This document shows positions 1 through 9,214 of a stretch of DNA of 64,000 bases, piece after piece. Numbering within the stretch: position 1 is the stretch's first letter; each line of letters starts with the position of its first letter. The stretch comes from JAJXXT01 sp963764465 (GTDB lineage Bacteria; Pseudomonadota; Alphaproteobacteria; Acetobacterales; Acetobacteraceae), in the NCBI GenBank assembly GCA_963764465.1, contig CAVXSO010000006.1, positions 186,001-250,000 of the forward strand, in the 5' to 3' direction. The notes under the pieces were generated by a model, which saw nothing but the letters and a program-made list of their open reading frames with translations, had not been told where the DNA came from and did not search any database. Made by a program: the position numbers and the translations under genes.

Positions 1-1
1 G

Positions 2-1039
2 ATCGAGATCATGGCGGCCGAGCTCGCCTCCGAGGTGTTCGGCGCGCGCTACGTGGAGTTCCGCGTCCCCTCGGGCGGCCTTGCCAATCTCTATGTGTTC
101 ATGGCGGTGGCGAAGCCGGGTGATAGCATCATCGCCCCGCCGCCCGCGATCGGCGGGCACGTGACGCACCATGCGGCGGGGGCGGCGGGCATGTACGGCG
201 TGGTGACTCACGCGGCGCCGGTCGATGCCGGGGGCTACACGGTGGACGTAGCGGCGCTGCGCGAACAGGCGCTGGCGGTGCGGCCGAAGCTGATCACCAT
301 CGGCGGCAGCCTCAACCTCTTTCCGCACCCGGTCCGCGCCATCCGCGCCATTGCGGACGAGGTGGGCGCCTACGTGCTGTTCGACGCCGCGCACATGGCC
401 GGCATGATCGCCGGCCACGCCTGGCAGCAGCCGCTCGAGGAAGGTGCGCATGTGATGACGATGAGCACCTACAAGAGCCTCGGTGGCCCGCCCGCGGGCC
501 TCGTCGTCACCAACGACGCGGTGCTGGCGCAACGGCTGGACGCGATCGCGTTTCCGGGCCTCACTGCCAATTTCGACGCGGCGAAGACGGCGGCGCTCGC
601 GATGTCGTTGCTGGACTGGAAGGAGTTCGGCCGCGAGTACGCCGCCGCGATGGCGGCGACCGCGAAGGCGCTGGGGGAGGCGCTGGCCGACCGTGGCGTC
701 CCGGTCTTCGCCCGTGGGCGCGGGATGACCACCTCGCATCATCTCGCCATCGAGGCGGCGCGCTACGGCGGCGGCCAGGCGGCGGCGAAACTGCTGCGCC
801 GCGCCAACGTGCTCACCTGCGGCATCGGCCTGCCGGTCGCGCCGGTGGAGGGCGACGCGAACGGGCTCAGGCTCGGCACGCCGGAGATCGTGCGCTTCGG
901 CATGGGCCCGGAGCACATGAAGGAACTCGCCGGCTACATCGCGGAGGCGCTCGAGGGTAACCGCGCGCCGGAGGATGTCGCGAAGGACGTGAGCGCCTTC
1001 CGCCGCCGCTTCACGCGGTTGCGCTACGTGCGGGAATAG
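2..1039 (+). CDS. Serine hydroxymethyltransferase-like PLP enzyme (5' truncated)
   Basis: The reading frame is already open at base 2, so the gene begins before the window and the ATG at 11 is internal. The fold-type I SHMT pattern is visible in order: a GGH segment near 150, the AHMAGMIAG stretch that follows the PLP-binding Asp, the Schiff-base lysine in STYKSLGGPP (codon 473-475), and the substrate-carboxylate Arg in RLGTPEIVRFGM. Canonical SHMT has a THKTLRGPRGG-type lysine loop; here it is STYKSLGGPPAG, and several active-site neighbours differ. A specialised relative (for example an alpha-methylserine or other beta-hydroxy-amino-acid aldolase/transferase) is therefore as likely as housekeeping GlyA. 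The next gene starts 23 bases downstream on the same strand. Confidence 0.8.
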   Translation: MEIMAAELASEVFGARYVEFRVPSGGLANLYVFMAVAKPGDSIIAPPPAIGGHVTHHAAGAAGMYGVVTHAAPVDAGGYTVDVAALREQALAVRPKLITIGGSLNLFPHPVRAIRAIADEVGAYVLFDAAHMAGMIAGHAWQQPLEEGAHVMTMSTYKSLGGPPAGLVVTNDAVLAQRLDAIAFPGLTANFDAAKTAALAMSLLDWKEFGREYAAAMAATAKALGEALADRGVPVFARGRGMTTSHHLAIEAARYGGGQAAAKLLRRANVLTCGIGLPVAPVEGDANGLRLGTPEIVRFGMGPEHMKELAGYIAEALEGNRAPEDVAKDVSAFRRRFTRLRYVRE

Positions 1040-1062
1040 GCACGCGACGTGGGGGAGGCGGC

Positions 1063-2028
1063 ATGATGCGCGCGCTGCGGCGCTCGGTCGCGTTCTGGCT
1101 GTTCCTCGCGGCGCTGACGCTGTTCCTGCTGCAGTGGTATCCGAATACCGGCATCGTGCTGATGGTGCTGGGCGCGGGGCCGGTGAACGCGCTGCTGATC
1201 CATCTTTTCCTGCTCGCCCTCTTCATCGAGGCGCTGGTCGGGCGCGTGCGGCCTGCGTTCATCGTGCTGCCGGTGCTCGCGTATGGTGGCTACTACGGCG
1301 CCTATGTGCTGCAGGGCCATCTGGTCGCGGCAGAGAAGGCGCGCATCGAGGCGCGACATGCGGGCAAGGCGTATGCGTTCGATCCCGCGGCGGAGGCGCT
1401 GGTCTTCGATACACCCAAGCCCGGAATGCCGAGTGCCAACCTGCAGTTCTTCGTCGCGACCCATCGCATTCCCGTCGCCTATGACCGCCTGCGCGCGGCG
1501 CGGCTGGCACCGGCTGCCGCCTGCGCTGGCCTGCGCAACCTGCAAAATGGAGCGGCGGTGCTCGTGACGCCGGCGCGCTGGTTCTATCATTTCGCCTCCG
1601 TCAACGCGGCCAACGCGCCCTGCGTGTTGACGCGCGTCGAGCGGCCGGCTGGCCCCGTGGTGGTGTTGCGGGAGGAGGACCGCGCGTCGCCGGCGCTGCG
1701 CCTGCTCGGGATCAGCGAGAACTCGACGGACGTGTTTGTCGATGGGAAGCGGATGGGTTCGCTGACGCGGGTGGTGGTCCGGCGCATGCTGCCCTTCGTT
1801 TCGTTCGTCGGCTGCGTGCTGATTGACGAGCCACCAGCCTGGGTGTGCACGAACGGCATGTTCGGGAGCCGCACGCAGGTTGCCGGGCCCCCGCCCACGG
1901 ACATGGGCGACGACGCCGGCGTGCTGCTCGGCATTCCCCTCTACACCGCGGCGGACATCCTTGCCTTCGGCGGCTATCGCGAGAACGATGCGGTGGTGAA
2001 ACGGGCGCAGCTTCCGCCGGGCCGTTGA
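1063..2028 (+). CDS. Unknown inner-membrane protein
   Basis: 321 residues, not recognised. The N-terminal part has three likely membrane helices (about residues 9-25, 30-58 and 64-84), followed by a soluble C-terminal part of about 230 residues, probably periplasmic, with several cysteines. The start is ATG 1063 (a second ATG follows at once at 1066), preceded by the purine-rich GGGGGAGGCGGC ribosome-binding site. It may be co-transcribed with the SHMT-like gene 23 bases upstream, and it converges with the MaoC-like gene, whose stop is 12 bases away. No catalytic motif was seen, so no function is proposed. Confidence 0.6.
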   Translation: MMRALRRSVAFWLFLAALTLFLLQWYPNTGIVLMVLGAGPVNALLIHLFLLALFIEALVGRVRPAFIVLPVLAYGGYYGAYVLQGHLVAAEKARIEARHAGKAYAFDPAAEALVFDTPKPGMPSANLQFFVATHRIPVAYDRLRAARLAPAAACAGLRNLQNGAAVLVTPARWFYHFASVNAANAPCVLTRVERPAGPVVVLREEDRASPALRLLGISENSTDVFVDGKRMGSLTRVVVRRMLPFVSFVGCVLIDEPPAWVCTNGMFGSRTQVAGPPPTDMGDDAGVLLGIPLYTAADILAFGGYRENDAVVKRAQLPPGR

Positions 2029-2040
2029 GCCAGGGACGGA

Positions 2041-2481
2041 TCACCGCCGGGGGACAATGATCCGCGGCGTGACGATCTGCCGCTGCTGGTTGTCCTGGTT
2101 CATGGTCGTGATGCGAAGGACGGCGCTGCCTCGTTCGGGCCTGGAGCGTGACGGCTTGATCTCGATGACCTCGCTTTCCGTCCGGAGGATGTCGCCTGGG
2201 CGCGTCGGTGTCGGCCACTGAATTTCGCCACCACCGCCGATGATGCCGCCGGCGATCGGCACGCTCTCGACGACCAGGCGCATGGTGATGGAGGCGACGA
2301 GCCAGCCGCTGGCGGCAAGACCTTCGAAGAAGGTCGCCTTTGCCGCCGCGTCGTCGAGGTGGAAGGGCTGCGGGTCGAACTCGCGCGCGTAGGCGACGAT
2401 CTGCGCGGCATCGAGCAGGTGCGTGCGGCTCGTGAAACGCTGGCCGAGGGCGAGGTCCTCGAGATACATCGGCGTGCTCAT
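2041..2481 (-). CDS. MaoC-like hotdog-fold hydratase/dehydratase
   Basis: 146 residues. A MaoC hydratase-type motif is present: the Asp/His pair in FDPQPFHLDD (D36, H41), followed by the ASGWLVAS hot-dog helix. Such proteins hydrate or dehydrate acyl-CoA or related enoyl acids. The reading frame extends upstream to 2562, but the ATG at 2481 is chosen because it overlaps the stop of the PrpF-type gene as ATGA (2478-2481), indicating translational coupling. Pairing with a PrpF isomerase suggests both act on the same unsaturated acid; the substrate is not evident. Confidence 0.8.
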   Translation of the reverse strand: MSTPMYLEDLALGQRFTSRTHLLDAAQIVAYAREFDPQPFHLDDAAAKATFFEGLAASGWLVASITMRLVVESVPIAGGIIGGGGEIQWPTPTRPGDILRTESEVIEIKPSRSRPERGSAVLRITTMNQDNQQRQIVTPRIIVPRR

Positions 2482-3629
2482 GGCGCGGGCGCGGGGATGC
2501 GCACCCAGCCCTCCATCAGCCGCCGCGCGCTGCGGCTCATCAGGACCTTGGTGACGAGCCACTCGCCGCCGTGCTGTTCCGCTTCCGCACCGACGCCAAG
2601 CGTGCCGGAGGGATGGCCGAAGCGGATGCGGCCGTCCTGGCGTGGCGGGGCGATGCGGTTGACCAGCGTGCCGGGGATGGCCGCGGCCGTCGCGATGGCG
2701 ACCGCGCCGGTGCCGGTCATGGCGTGGTGCAGCGGCCCCATGGAAAAAATACGCGCCAGCAGGTCGATCGAGGCTGCCGGGACCGGCTTGCCGGAGGAGG
2801 CGGTGTAGTCGCGTGGCGGGGCCACGAAGGCGAGCTTCGGCGAGTGGAGGAGGCGCCTGGCGTAGACCTCCTGCGCCGTCGGCGCGAGACGCATGGCGAC
2901 GGCGCCGGCGACGCGGATCGCCTCCGCGCGGTCAAGCAGCGCCTGGTTGGCGTTCACGTCCGCCTGCAACTCCGCCCCGGTGAGACCGATTGTCGCGGCA
3001 TCGATGAAGATGGTGGGCAGGCCCGCGTTGATCAGCGTCGCCTCGACGTCGCCGGACCCGGGCACGGAAAGCCGGTCGATTTTGTTGCCGGTGGGAAACA
3101 TTGCCCCGGTCTCGCCGGGGTCGAGGAACTCGAGCGCGATCTCCGCGGCGGGAAAGGTCACGCCGTCGAGCTCGAAATCGCCTTCCTCCAGCACCTCGCC
3201 GCCCCGCATCGGCACATGCGCGATGATGCGCTTGCCGATATTGGCCTGCCAGATGCGCACGGTGGCCGCGCCGTCCGCGGGTGCGGCCACCAGTCCCTGC
3301 TCGATCGCGAAGGGTCCCACGGCGGAGGTGAGGTTGCCGCAATTGCCGGACCAGTCGATCACCGGCCTGTCGATGGAAACCTGGCCGAACAGGTAGTCCA
3401 CGTCGCTGTCCGCGCGCGCAGACTTGCCGATGATGACGATCTTGCTGGTCGATGACGACGCACCCCCCATGCCGTCGATCTGCTTGCCGTAGCGATCGGG
3501 GCTGCCCATCACCCGCAGCAGAACGCGTTCGCGCGCCGCCCGGTCAGCCGGCAGATTTCCGGCGAGGAAGAACACCCCCTTGCTGGTGCCGCCGCGCATG
3601 TAGGTGGCGGGAATGCGGAGCTGGGTCAT
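2478..3629 (-). CDS. PrpF-family methylaconitate/oxalomesaconate-type isomerase
   Basis: 383 residues, normal length for the PrpF family (diaminopimelate-epimerase fold). This family shifts or isomerises double bonds in substituted aconitates, for example 2-methylaconitate cis-trans isomerase or 4-oxalomesaconate tautomerase. The two residues described as catalytic in PrpF are seen with the same mutual spacing: Lys63 in SSTSK and Cys97 in GNCGNL. The N-terminal RGGTSKGVFF motif is also typical. No prpB/prpC/acnD genes lie nearby, so a methylcitrate role is not supported by context. The MaoC-like gene is coupled downstream. Confidence 0.85.
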   Translation of the reverse strand: MTQLRIPATYMRGGTSKGVFFLAGNLPADRAARERVLLRVMGSPDRYGKQIDGMGGASSSTSKIVIIGKSARADSDVDYLFGQVSIDRPVIDWSGNCGNLTSAVGPFAIEQGLVAAPADGAATVRIWQANIGKRIIAHVPMRGGEVLEEGDFELDGVTFPAAEIALEFLDPGETGAMFPTGNKIDRLSVPGSGDVEATLINAGLPTIFIDAATIGLTGAELQADVNANQALLDRAEAIRVAGAVAMRLAPTAQEVYARRLLHSPKLAFVAPPRDYTASSGKPVPAASIDLLARIFSMGPLHHAMTGTGAVAIATAAAIPGTLVNRIAPPRQDGRIRFGHPSGTLGVGAEAEQHGGEWLVTKVLMSRSARRLMEGWVRIPAPAP

Positions 3630-3800
3630 GGTGCGCTCGCGAATGCGGGTGCCCGGTTTACAACGCCGGCGCGGCGGCGGCGAGGCGGGCGATCATTCCG
3701 GTCTTGTCGGCAAAGGACCCTGGTGCAAAACTGACCTCATCTTTTCTGATCCGGCGACAGTCCTGGGTATGGCGTGGCAACGTGCATCGGGAGGAAGCGG

Positions 3801-4586
3801 ATGGCAGGAACGGCAGCGGTCAACGGGCGGCTGTGGGGAAGCAGGGCGCGGGACTGGGCCGACATCCAGGAAGGCGGGGCGATGCCGGCCTATGTCGCCG
3901 CACTGGAACGGGTGGGCGTCGGCGTGGGCACGGCGTATCTCGATGCCGGATGCGGCGCTGGCATGGCCGCGCGAGTCGCGGCGGAACGCGGCGCGCAGGT
4001 CTCCGGCATCGATGCAGCGCCGCCCCTGGTGGCGATCGCGCGCGAGCGCGTGCCCGTGGGGGATTTCCGCGAGGGTGAGCTGCAAGAGCTGCCCTTCGCC
4101 GATCGGCGATTTGACGTGGTGACGGGATTCAATTCGTTTCAATATGCCGCCGATCCCGTGGCGGCGCTGCGCGAGGCGCGGCGCGTGACGAAGCCAGGCG
4201 GGCGCGTGGTGGTGATGACCTGGGGCGAGCCGGAAGGAATGGAGATGGCCTCGATCGTGGCCGCGCTGCGGCCGTTGCTGCCGCCGCCGCCGCCGGGCGC
4301 GGGCGGGCCGTTCGCGTTGTCGGAGGAGGCGAAGCTGCGTGCCTTCGTAAGGGATGCGGGACTGGCCGATGCGGAGGTATTCGACGTCGCCTGCCCATAC
4401 ACCTATGGCGATCTGGAAACCGGGGTGCGCGGACTGAACTCGGCCGGGGTGGCGGTGCGCGCGATGGAGCACAGCGGCGAGGCCGCGGTGAGCGAGGCGC
4501 ACGCAAGCGCGCTGGCACCGTTCCGCCAGCCGGATGGCAGCTACCGGGCGATGGCTTCGTTCCGCTGCCTGCTGGCACGGGTGTGA
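3801..4586 (+). CDS. Class I SAM-dependent methyltransferase
   Basis: 261 residues from ATG 3801. An in-frame GTG lies at 3774, but 3801 is preceded by a strong GGAGGAAGCGG ribosome-binding site. The SAM-binding glycine motif DAGCGAGMA lies near residue 50, followed by an acidic motif II (SGIDAA), a GDFREGELQELPF segment and a DVVTGFNSFQYAADP post-III motif. This is the usual UbiE/Coq5-like (Methyltransf_11) order. The substrate cannot be inferred. It is divergent from prpF-like (171 bases apart) and stands alone. Confidence 0.8.
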   Translation: MAGTAAVNGRLWGSRARDWADIQEGGAMPAYVAALERVGVGVGTAYLDAGCGAGMAARVAAERGAQVSGIDAAPPLVAIARERVPVGDFREGELQELPFADRRFDVVTGFNSFQYAADPVAALREARRVTKPGGRVVVMTWGEPEGMEMASIVAALRPLLPPPPPGAGGPFALSEEAKLRAFVRDAGLADAEVFDVACPYTYGDLETGVRGLNSAGVAVRAMEHSGEAAVSEAHASALAPFRQPDGSYRAMASFRCLLARV

Positions 4587-4691
4587 AGCGGCGCCGGCGG
4601 CAGACCGCCTCGCTCAACGCGACGGCGCGGGGCGCGATTTAGCGGCTTGCGTCCAGGATGCGGTCCGCAGCGCGGGGCCGCGCCACCGGTC

Positions 4692-5819
4692 CTAGCCGTG
4701 CCACCACTTCCCGCCTAGCACGATCCCCTTGCATGCGAGCTTCTTGTCCGTCGTCAGCTTTTCGCCCGTCACGTCCTCGAGCTCGAACCGGCCGGTGTCG
4801 AAATCCAGCACCGTGGCGTCGCCCAGCAGCCCGGGCTTCAGCGTGCCGCGATCCGTCAGCCGGATCGCCTTCGCCGGATTGATGGTGGCGGCGCGCACCA
4901 CCTCCCTGAGCGGCATGCCGATATGCAGGAGCTTGGTCATCGTGGTCAGCAACTCGTAGGCCGGCCCCTCGATCGACACGACGTGCACATCGGACGAGAT
5001 CACGTCCGGCAGGAACCCGGCCTCGACCATCTTAAGCGCGGTCTCCCAGCCGAAGCTGCCCGCGCCGTGGCCGATGTCGAAGATCACGCCGCGCGCCCGC
5101 GCCGCCTCCACGTCCGCCTGCACCCGCCCGTCGGGCCGGTACGGCAGGTTGGGGAAGGGGCGGAAGCAATGCGTCAGGATGTCGCCCGCGCGCAGCAGGC
5201 CCATCACCTCCTGGCGCGAGGGCGGCGTCGCGTCGAGATGGCCCATCACCGGCAGGCCCGCGGCCTCCGCGACGTCCAGCGCGATGCGCAGCGGTTCCGC
5301 GCCGAGCACGCCGGAGGTGCCGGCGCCCACGCGCACCTTGATGCCGACGACGAGGTCAGCGTCCCGCTTCGCCACCTGCAGCGCAAGCTTCGCGTTGAGC
5401 AGCCGCAGGTCCTGGCTCTCGCCCACGTTGATCTGCGGATGGAAGCCGAAAATGCCCGCGAATGACACATGCAGGAACGGCAGCACCCGGCACTCCGAGC
5501 GCTCGATGATCAGCTTGCGGAAGCCGTGCAGCGTGCCGGGACCGGCGGAGCCCGCGTCCACCAGCGTGGTGCAGCCGCTCATCCGCGCGTAATCATCCGG
5601 CATGACGCCGAGCGAGGTGCCGCCCCACCAGACATGGGTGTGCAGGTCGATCAGGCCGGGGACGACGATGCGGCCGGAGACGTCGCGCGTCTCCTTCGCC
5701 GGGCCGAGATCGGCGCCCACCGCGGCCACCTTGCCGCCGGTGAAGGCGACATCCGCGACCGCGTCCATCTCCTGCGCGGGATCGAGAACACGGCCCCCTT
5801 TGAGCACCAGATCGAACAT
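4692..5819 (-). CDS. Amidohydrolase/deacetylase-family metallohydrolase
   Basis: 375 residues. An amidohydrolase-superfamily TIM barrel: the first-strand metal site DLHTHVWWGG (His-x-His), a lysine in VVGIKVRVG that could be the carbamylated bridging residue, a His in PVMGHLDA, and the last-strand Asp in ISSDVHV. N- and C-terminal beta-sandwich strands (LKGGRVLDPA and GLLGDATVLDFD) frame the barrel as in dihydroorotase/deacetylase-like members. Start ATG 5819 is chosen over the upstream extension to 6050 because GGAGGGAAG directly precedes it and homology begins there. It is divergent from the aminotransferase operon; the substrate is probably a cyclic amide or N-acyl amino acid. Confidence 0.8.
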   Translation of the reverse strand: MFDLVLKGGRVLDPAQEMDAVADVAFTGGKVAAVGADLGPAKETRDVSGRIVVPGLIDLHTHVWWGGTSLGVMPDDYARMSGCTTLVDAGSAGPGTLHGFRKLIIERSECRVLPFLHVSFAGIFGFHPQINVGESQDLRLLNAKLALQVAKRDADLVVGIKVRVGAGTSGVLGAEPLRIALDVAEAAGLPVMGHLDATPPSRQEVMGLLRAGDILTHCFRPFPNLPYRPDGRVQADVEAARARGVIFDIGHGAGSFGWETALKMVEAGFLPDVISSDVHVVSIEGPAYELLTTMTKLLHIGMPLREVVRAATINPAKAIRLTDRGTLKPGLLGDATVLDFDTGRFELEDVTGEKLTTDKKLACKGIVLGGKWWHG

Positions 5820-5947
5820 CTTCCCTCCCGGTTTGCAACGGCGCGGCAGCGTCGCAGTATGTCGGCGGCGGTGCAAGGCGCCTGGCGCAAGGCAGGGGGC
5901 CGCGAATGGCTGACCGGCATGGGGCCGACCGGCATAGGGGGACGAGC

Positions 5948-7315
5948 ATGGATATCGAGCAGCCGACCAACTCCGCGATCGTCGCGGCATACCGGGCCCG
6001 CACGCCGGGCTCGGCAGGCATGGCGGAGGAGGCGCGCCGCCTGCTGCCAAGCGGCATCGCGCACGACGCGCGCTACCTCGACCCCTATGGGCTCTACATC
6101 GAGCGGGCGCTGGGGCCGCATAAATGGGATGTCGATGGCAACCGCTACATCGACTATTACGGCGGCCACGGTTCGCTGATCCTGGGCCACGGCAACGCCG
6201 TGGTGAACGCCGCCGTGGCGGAGGCGCTGGCGGAAGGCACGCAGTTCGCCGCCAACCACCCGCGCGAGATCGCCTGGGCGAAAGCCGTGCAGCGCCTGGT
6301 GCCGAGTGCGGAGCGCATCCGCTTCACCTCCTCCGGCACCGAGGCGACGCTGATGGCGGTGCGCCTCGCGCGCGCCTTCACCGGCCGCGAGGGGCTGATC
6401 CGCTTCAAGGGGCATTTCCACGGCTGGCACGACCAGATGACCAGCGGCTACTCCAACCATTTCGACGGCTCGCCGACACCCGGCGTGATGGAGAGTGTCG
6501 CGCATTCCAACGTGCTGCTGCACCCGTGGGACATCGACGCCGTGGCGACGACGCTCGCGGAGCGCCGCGACATCGCGGCCGTGATCCTGGAGCCGACGGG
6601 CTCGTCCTTCGGGCAGGTGCCGATCCGTCCCGAGTTCCTGCAGGCGTTGCGCGAGCTGACGGCGAAGCATGGCGTGCTGCTGATCATGGACGAGGTGATC
6701 ACCGGCTTCCGTGTTTCCGCCGGTGGTGCGCAGGGGCGGTTCGGGGTGCGGCCGGATCTTTCCACCTTCGCCAAGATCCTCGCGGGCGGGTTGCCGGGTG
6801 GCGCCGTGTGCGGCAGGCGCGAGATCCTGGAACTGCTCGACTTCGAGGCGATGAAGCAGAAGGGGCGGGAGAAGATCGGCCATCCCGGCACGTTCAACGC
6901 CAACCCGGTCTCGGCCGCCTCCGGCATCGCGGCGCTGACGCAGCTTGCGGAATCGGACGCGGCGGAGCGGGCGGAGACGGCGGCCGCACGGCTGCGCGAC
7001 CGGTGCAACGAGGTGTTTCGAAAACGCAACGCCAACTGGGCGATGTACGGCACGTCCTCGGGCTTCCACATGTATCTCTCCGCGCCGAAGCCTGGCGAGT
7101 TCGACCCGTTCACCAGCAGTGTGGAGGAACTCAAGACGATGCCCGAGAAGCTGGTGGGCAGGCTGCGCCTGGCGCTGCTGGTGCACGGCGTCGATACCGG
7201 CGGGCGCATCGGCGGCTTCCTGTCCTGCACCCACACGGACGCCGATGTGGACGACACCGCGGCCGCGTTCGATGCTGCGATTGGCATGCTGCGTGAAGAG
7301 GGAGAGATCGCGTGA
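5948..7315 (+). CDS. Class III PLP aminotransferase / GSA-aminomutase-like
   Basis: 455 residues from ATG 5948. PLP class III landmarks are present: SSGTEATLMAVRLAR (phosphate-binding), FHGWHD, the Asp in MDEVITGFR (D248) and the Schiff-base lysine in TFAKILAGGLPGG (K276). The closest general resemblance is to glutamate-1-semialdehyde 2,1-aminomutase-like proteins, but neighbours are catabolic rather than tetrapyrrole genes, so an omega-transaminase on an amino acid or amine is more likely. It is first in a long plus-strand run; its stop overlaps the amidase start as GTGA (7312-7315). Confidence 0.85.
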   Translation: MDIEQPTNSAIVAAYRARTPGSAGMAEEARRLLPSGIAHDARYLDPYGLYIERALGPHKWDVDGNRYIDYYGGHGSLILGHGNAVVNAAVAEALAEGTQFAANHPREIAWAKAVQRLVPSAERIRFTSSGTEATLMAVRLARAFTGREGLIRFKGHFHGWHDQMTSGYSNHFDGSPTPGVMESVAHSNVLLHPWDIDAVATTLAERRDIAAVILEPTGSSFGQVPIRPEFLQALRELTAKHGVLLIMDEVITGFRVSAGGAQGRFGVRPDLSTFAKILAGGLPGGAVCGRREILELLDFEAMKQKGREKIGHPGTFNANPVSAASGIAALTQLAESDAAERAETAAARLRDRCNEVFRKRNANWAMYGTSSGFHMYLSAPKPGEFDPFTSSVEELKTMPEKLVGRLRLALLVHGVDTGGRIGGFLSCTHTDADVDDTAAAFDAAIGMLREEGEIA

Positions 7316-8724
7316 GCGACGCCGAGATCGGCTACATGCCGGCCGCCGCGATGGCGGGGGCGGTGCGGGCGAAGAAGCTGTCGCCGGTGGATATCGTCTC
7401 GGCCCTGGCACGGCGCGTCGAGCGCCTCGAGCCCAGGGTGAACGCCTTCGCCGCGGTGGATTTCGACCGTGCCGCGGCCAAGGCGCGCGAGGCGGAGGCG
7501 GCGGTGATGGCCGGCCGCGCGACGGGGCCGCTCCATGGCGTGCCAGTGACGATCAAGGACCTGGCCTGGACCAAGGATTTCCCGACCCAGTTCGGCACCC
7601 AGATCATGAAGGGCAACCGTGTGGCCACGGACACGCCCTTCGTCACCAGGCTGGAGGCGGCCGGCGCCATCGTTCTCGGCAAGACCACGACCTCGGAGTT
7701 CGGGTGGACCGGCGTCAGCCGCTCGCCGCTCACCGGCATCACCAGCAACCCCTGGAAGCAGGGCTACAACGCCGGCGCTTCCTCGGCGGGCGCGGGAGCC
7801 GCCGCCGCCGCCGGCTACGGGCCGCTGCACCAGGGCAGCGACGGCGCCGGCTCGATCCGCATGCCCTCGCATTTCTGCGGCATCTACGGGCTGAAGCCGA
7901 GCTTCGGGCGGGTGCCGTACACGCCGGTCGCGACCGGGGATTTCACGTCGCATATCGGGCCGATGACGCGCACGGTCGGCGACGCCGCGCTGATGTTGGG
8001 CGTGATGGCTGGGCCGGAGGACGACGATTTCTCCACGCTGGAGAAGCCGCCGGCCGACTACGTGGGCGGGCTCGATGACGGCATCGCGGGTGCGCGCATC
8101 GCCTATTCCGCCGACCTCGGGCACGCGCGCGTCGATCCCGAGGTGGCCGCCCTCGTTCGCGCCGCCGCCGAAACATTTGCCCGTTCCCTCGGCGCCGAGC
8201 TGCGCGAGGCGAACATCACCTGGGGGCGCGAGAGTGCCGAGATCGTGCGGCTGTTCTGGCCCGCGCACACCTCCCGCCACGGCCGTTTCCTGGCGGAATG
8301 GGAGTCGCGCATGGACCCGGGGCTCGTCGCCTGCGTGAAACAGGGGGCACGGATGACGGTCGCCGAATACCAGGCGGCCCGCGAGCGGAAATACGCCAAC
8401 AACGCCGCCATTCACCGCGGCTTCCGCGACTATGATTTCCTCATCACGCCCTCGGTCTCCGTCGCCGCCTTCCCGGCGGAGCGGCTGATCCCCGAGCACT
8501 GGCCGCAGCACGACTGGGACTGGCTGCAATGGGCGGAGTTCTCCCACCCGTTCAACATGTCCTGGAACCCGGCGGCGAACCTGCCCTGCGGGTTCACGAA
8601 GGACGGGCTGCCGGTGGGGCTCCAGATCGTGGGCCGCCGCTTCGACGATCTCGGCGTGCTGCGCGCCTCCCGCGCCTTCGAGCGCGCGCTGCCGTGGGCG
8701 GACAAGCGCCCGGTGCTGGATTGA
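7312..8724 (+). CDS. Amidase-signature family amidase
   Basis: 470 residues with the complete Ser-cisSer-Lys triad of the amidase signature family: Lys82 in PVTIKDL, the cis-serine in GASSAG (157-158) and the nucleophile Ser181 in GSDGAGSIRMP. It hydrolyses an amide to carboxylate and ammonia; GatA is unlikely because no gatB/gatC is adjacent. It starts at GTG 7312, overlapping the aminotransferase stop, so the two products are probably made together and may act in sequence on the same nitrogenous compound. Confidence 0.88.
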   Translation: MSDAEIGYMPAAAMAGAVRAKKLSPVDIVSALARRVERLEPRVNAFAAVDFDRAAAKAREAEAAVMAGRATGPLHGVPVTIKDLAWTKDFPTQFGTQIMKGNRVATDTPFVTRLEAAGAIVLGKTTTSEFGWTGVSRSPLTGITSNPWKQGYNAGASSAGAGAAAAAGYGPLHQGSDGAGSIRMPSHFCGIYGLKPSFGRVPYTPVATGDFTSHIGPMTRTVGDAALMLGVMAGPEDDDFSTLEKPPADYVGGLDDGIAGARIAYSADLGHARVDPEVAALVRAAAETFARSLGAELREANITWGRESAEIVRLFWPAHTSRHGRFLAEWESRMDPGLVACVKQGARMTVAEYQAARERKYANNAAIHRGFRDYDFLITPSVSVAAFPAERLIPEHWPQHDWDWLQWAEFSHPFNMSWNPAANLPCGFTKDGLPVGLQIVGRRFDDLGVLRASRAFERALPWADKRPVLD

Positions 8725-8734
8725 AGGCGCCGGC

Positions 8735-9214
8735 ATGAAGGAACTCGTCTGCCGCCCGATCGGGCATCTGCAAACGCCGTGGGCGACGACGGCGGAGTGC
8801 CCCCGTAACGGGCGCCAGCCCGATCCGCCGCCGGTGTGCCGCGCGGTGGTGGCGCCGGAGTTCCGGCCGGGCCTCGCCTCGCTCGACGGGTTCTCGCACC
8901 TGATCCTGCTCTACTGGCTCGACCAGTCGCGCGGCGACCGGCAGGAGCTGGTGTTCACGCCGCCCTTCGATGACACGCCGCGCGGCATCTTCGCCACGCG
9001 CGCACCGCACCGGCCAAACCCGATCGGGCTCTCCGTGGTGAAGCTGCTCGGGATCGAGGACGGCGTTCTGTCCGTCATCTATCTTGATTGCGTCAACGGC
9101 ACGAAGTTGCTCGACATCAAGCCGTATCTGCCGCGCACGGATGCGGAGCCGGACGCCGTCATGGGCTGGCTCGCGACCCCGCGCTCGCGGCAGGCGAAAC
9201 AGGAGACAGGATGA
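8735..9214 (+). CDS. trmO: tRNA (N6-threonylcarbamoyladenosine37-N6)-methyltransferase TrmO
   Basis: 159 residues, a single TsaA/TrmO (UPF0066) beta-barrel domain. The family-specific motif APHRPNPIGLSVVKL (around residue 90), the conserved early QTPW segment and the C-terminal LDIKPYLP are all present. TrmO uses S-adenosylmethionine to methylate t6A at position 37 of tRNA-Thr. It lacks the C-terminal extension of enterobacterial TrmO and matches the short form. Its place inside a catabolic operon, 10 bases after the amidase and ATGA-overlapping the next gene, is unusual and could mean a diverged TsaA-like role. Confidence 0.85.
   Translation: MKELVCRPIGHLQTPWATTAECPRNGRQPDPPPVCRAVVAPEFRPGLASLDGFSHLILLYWLDQSRGDRQELVFTPPFDDTPRGIFATRAPHRPNPIGLSVVKLLGIEDGVLSVIYLDCVNGTKLLDIKPYLPRTDAEPDAVMGWLATPRSRQAKQETG

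Noticed and set aside
2482..2562. N-terminal extension of the MaoC-like gene
   Set aside because: The added 27 residues lie entirely within the PrpF-type gene and the ATG at 2481 has the coupling overlap.
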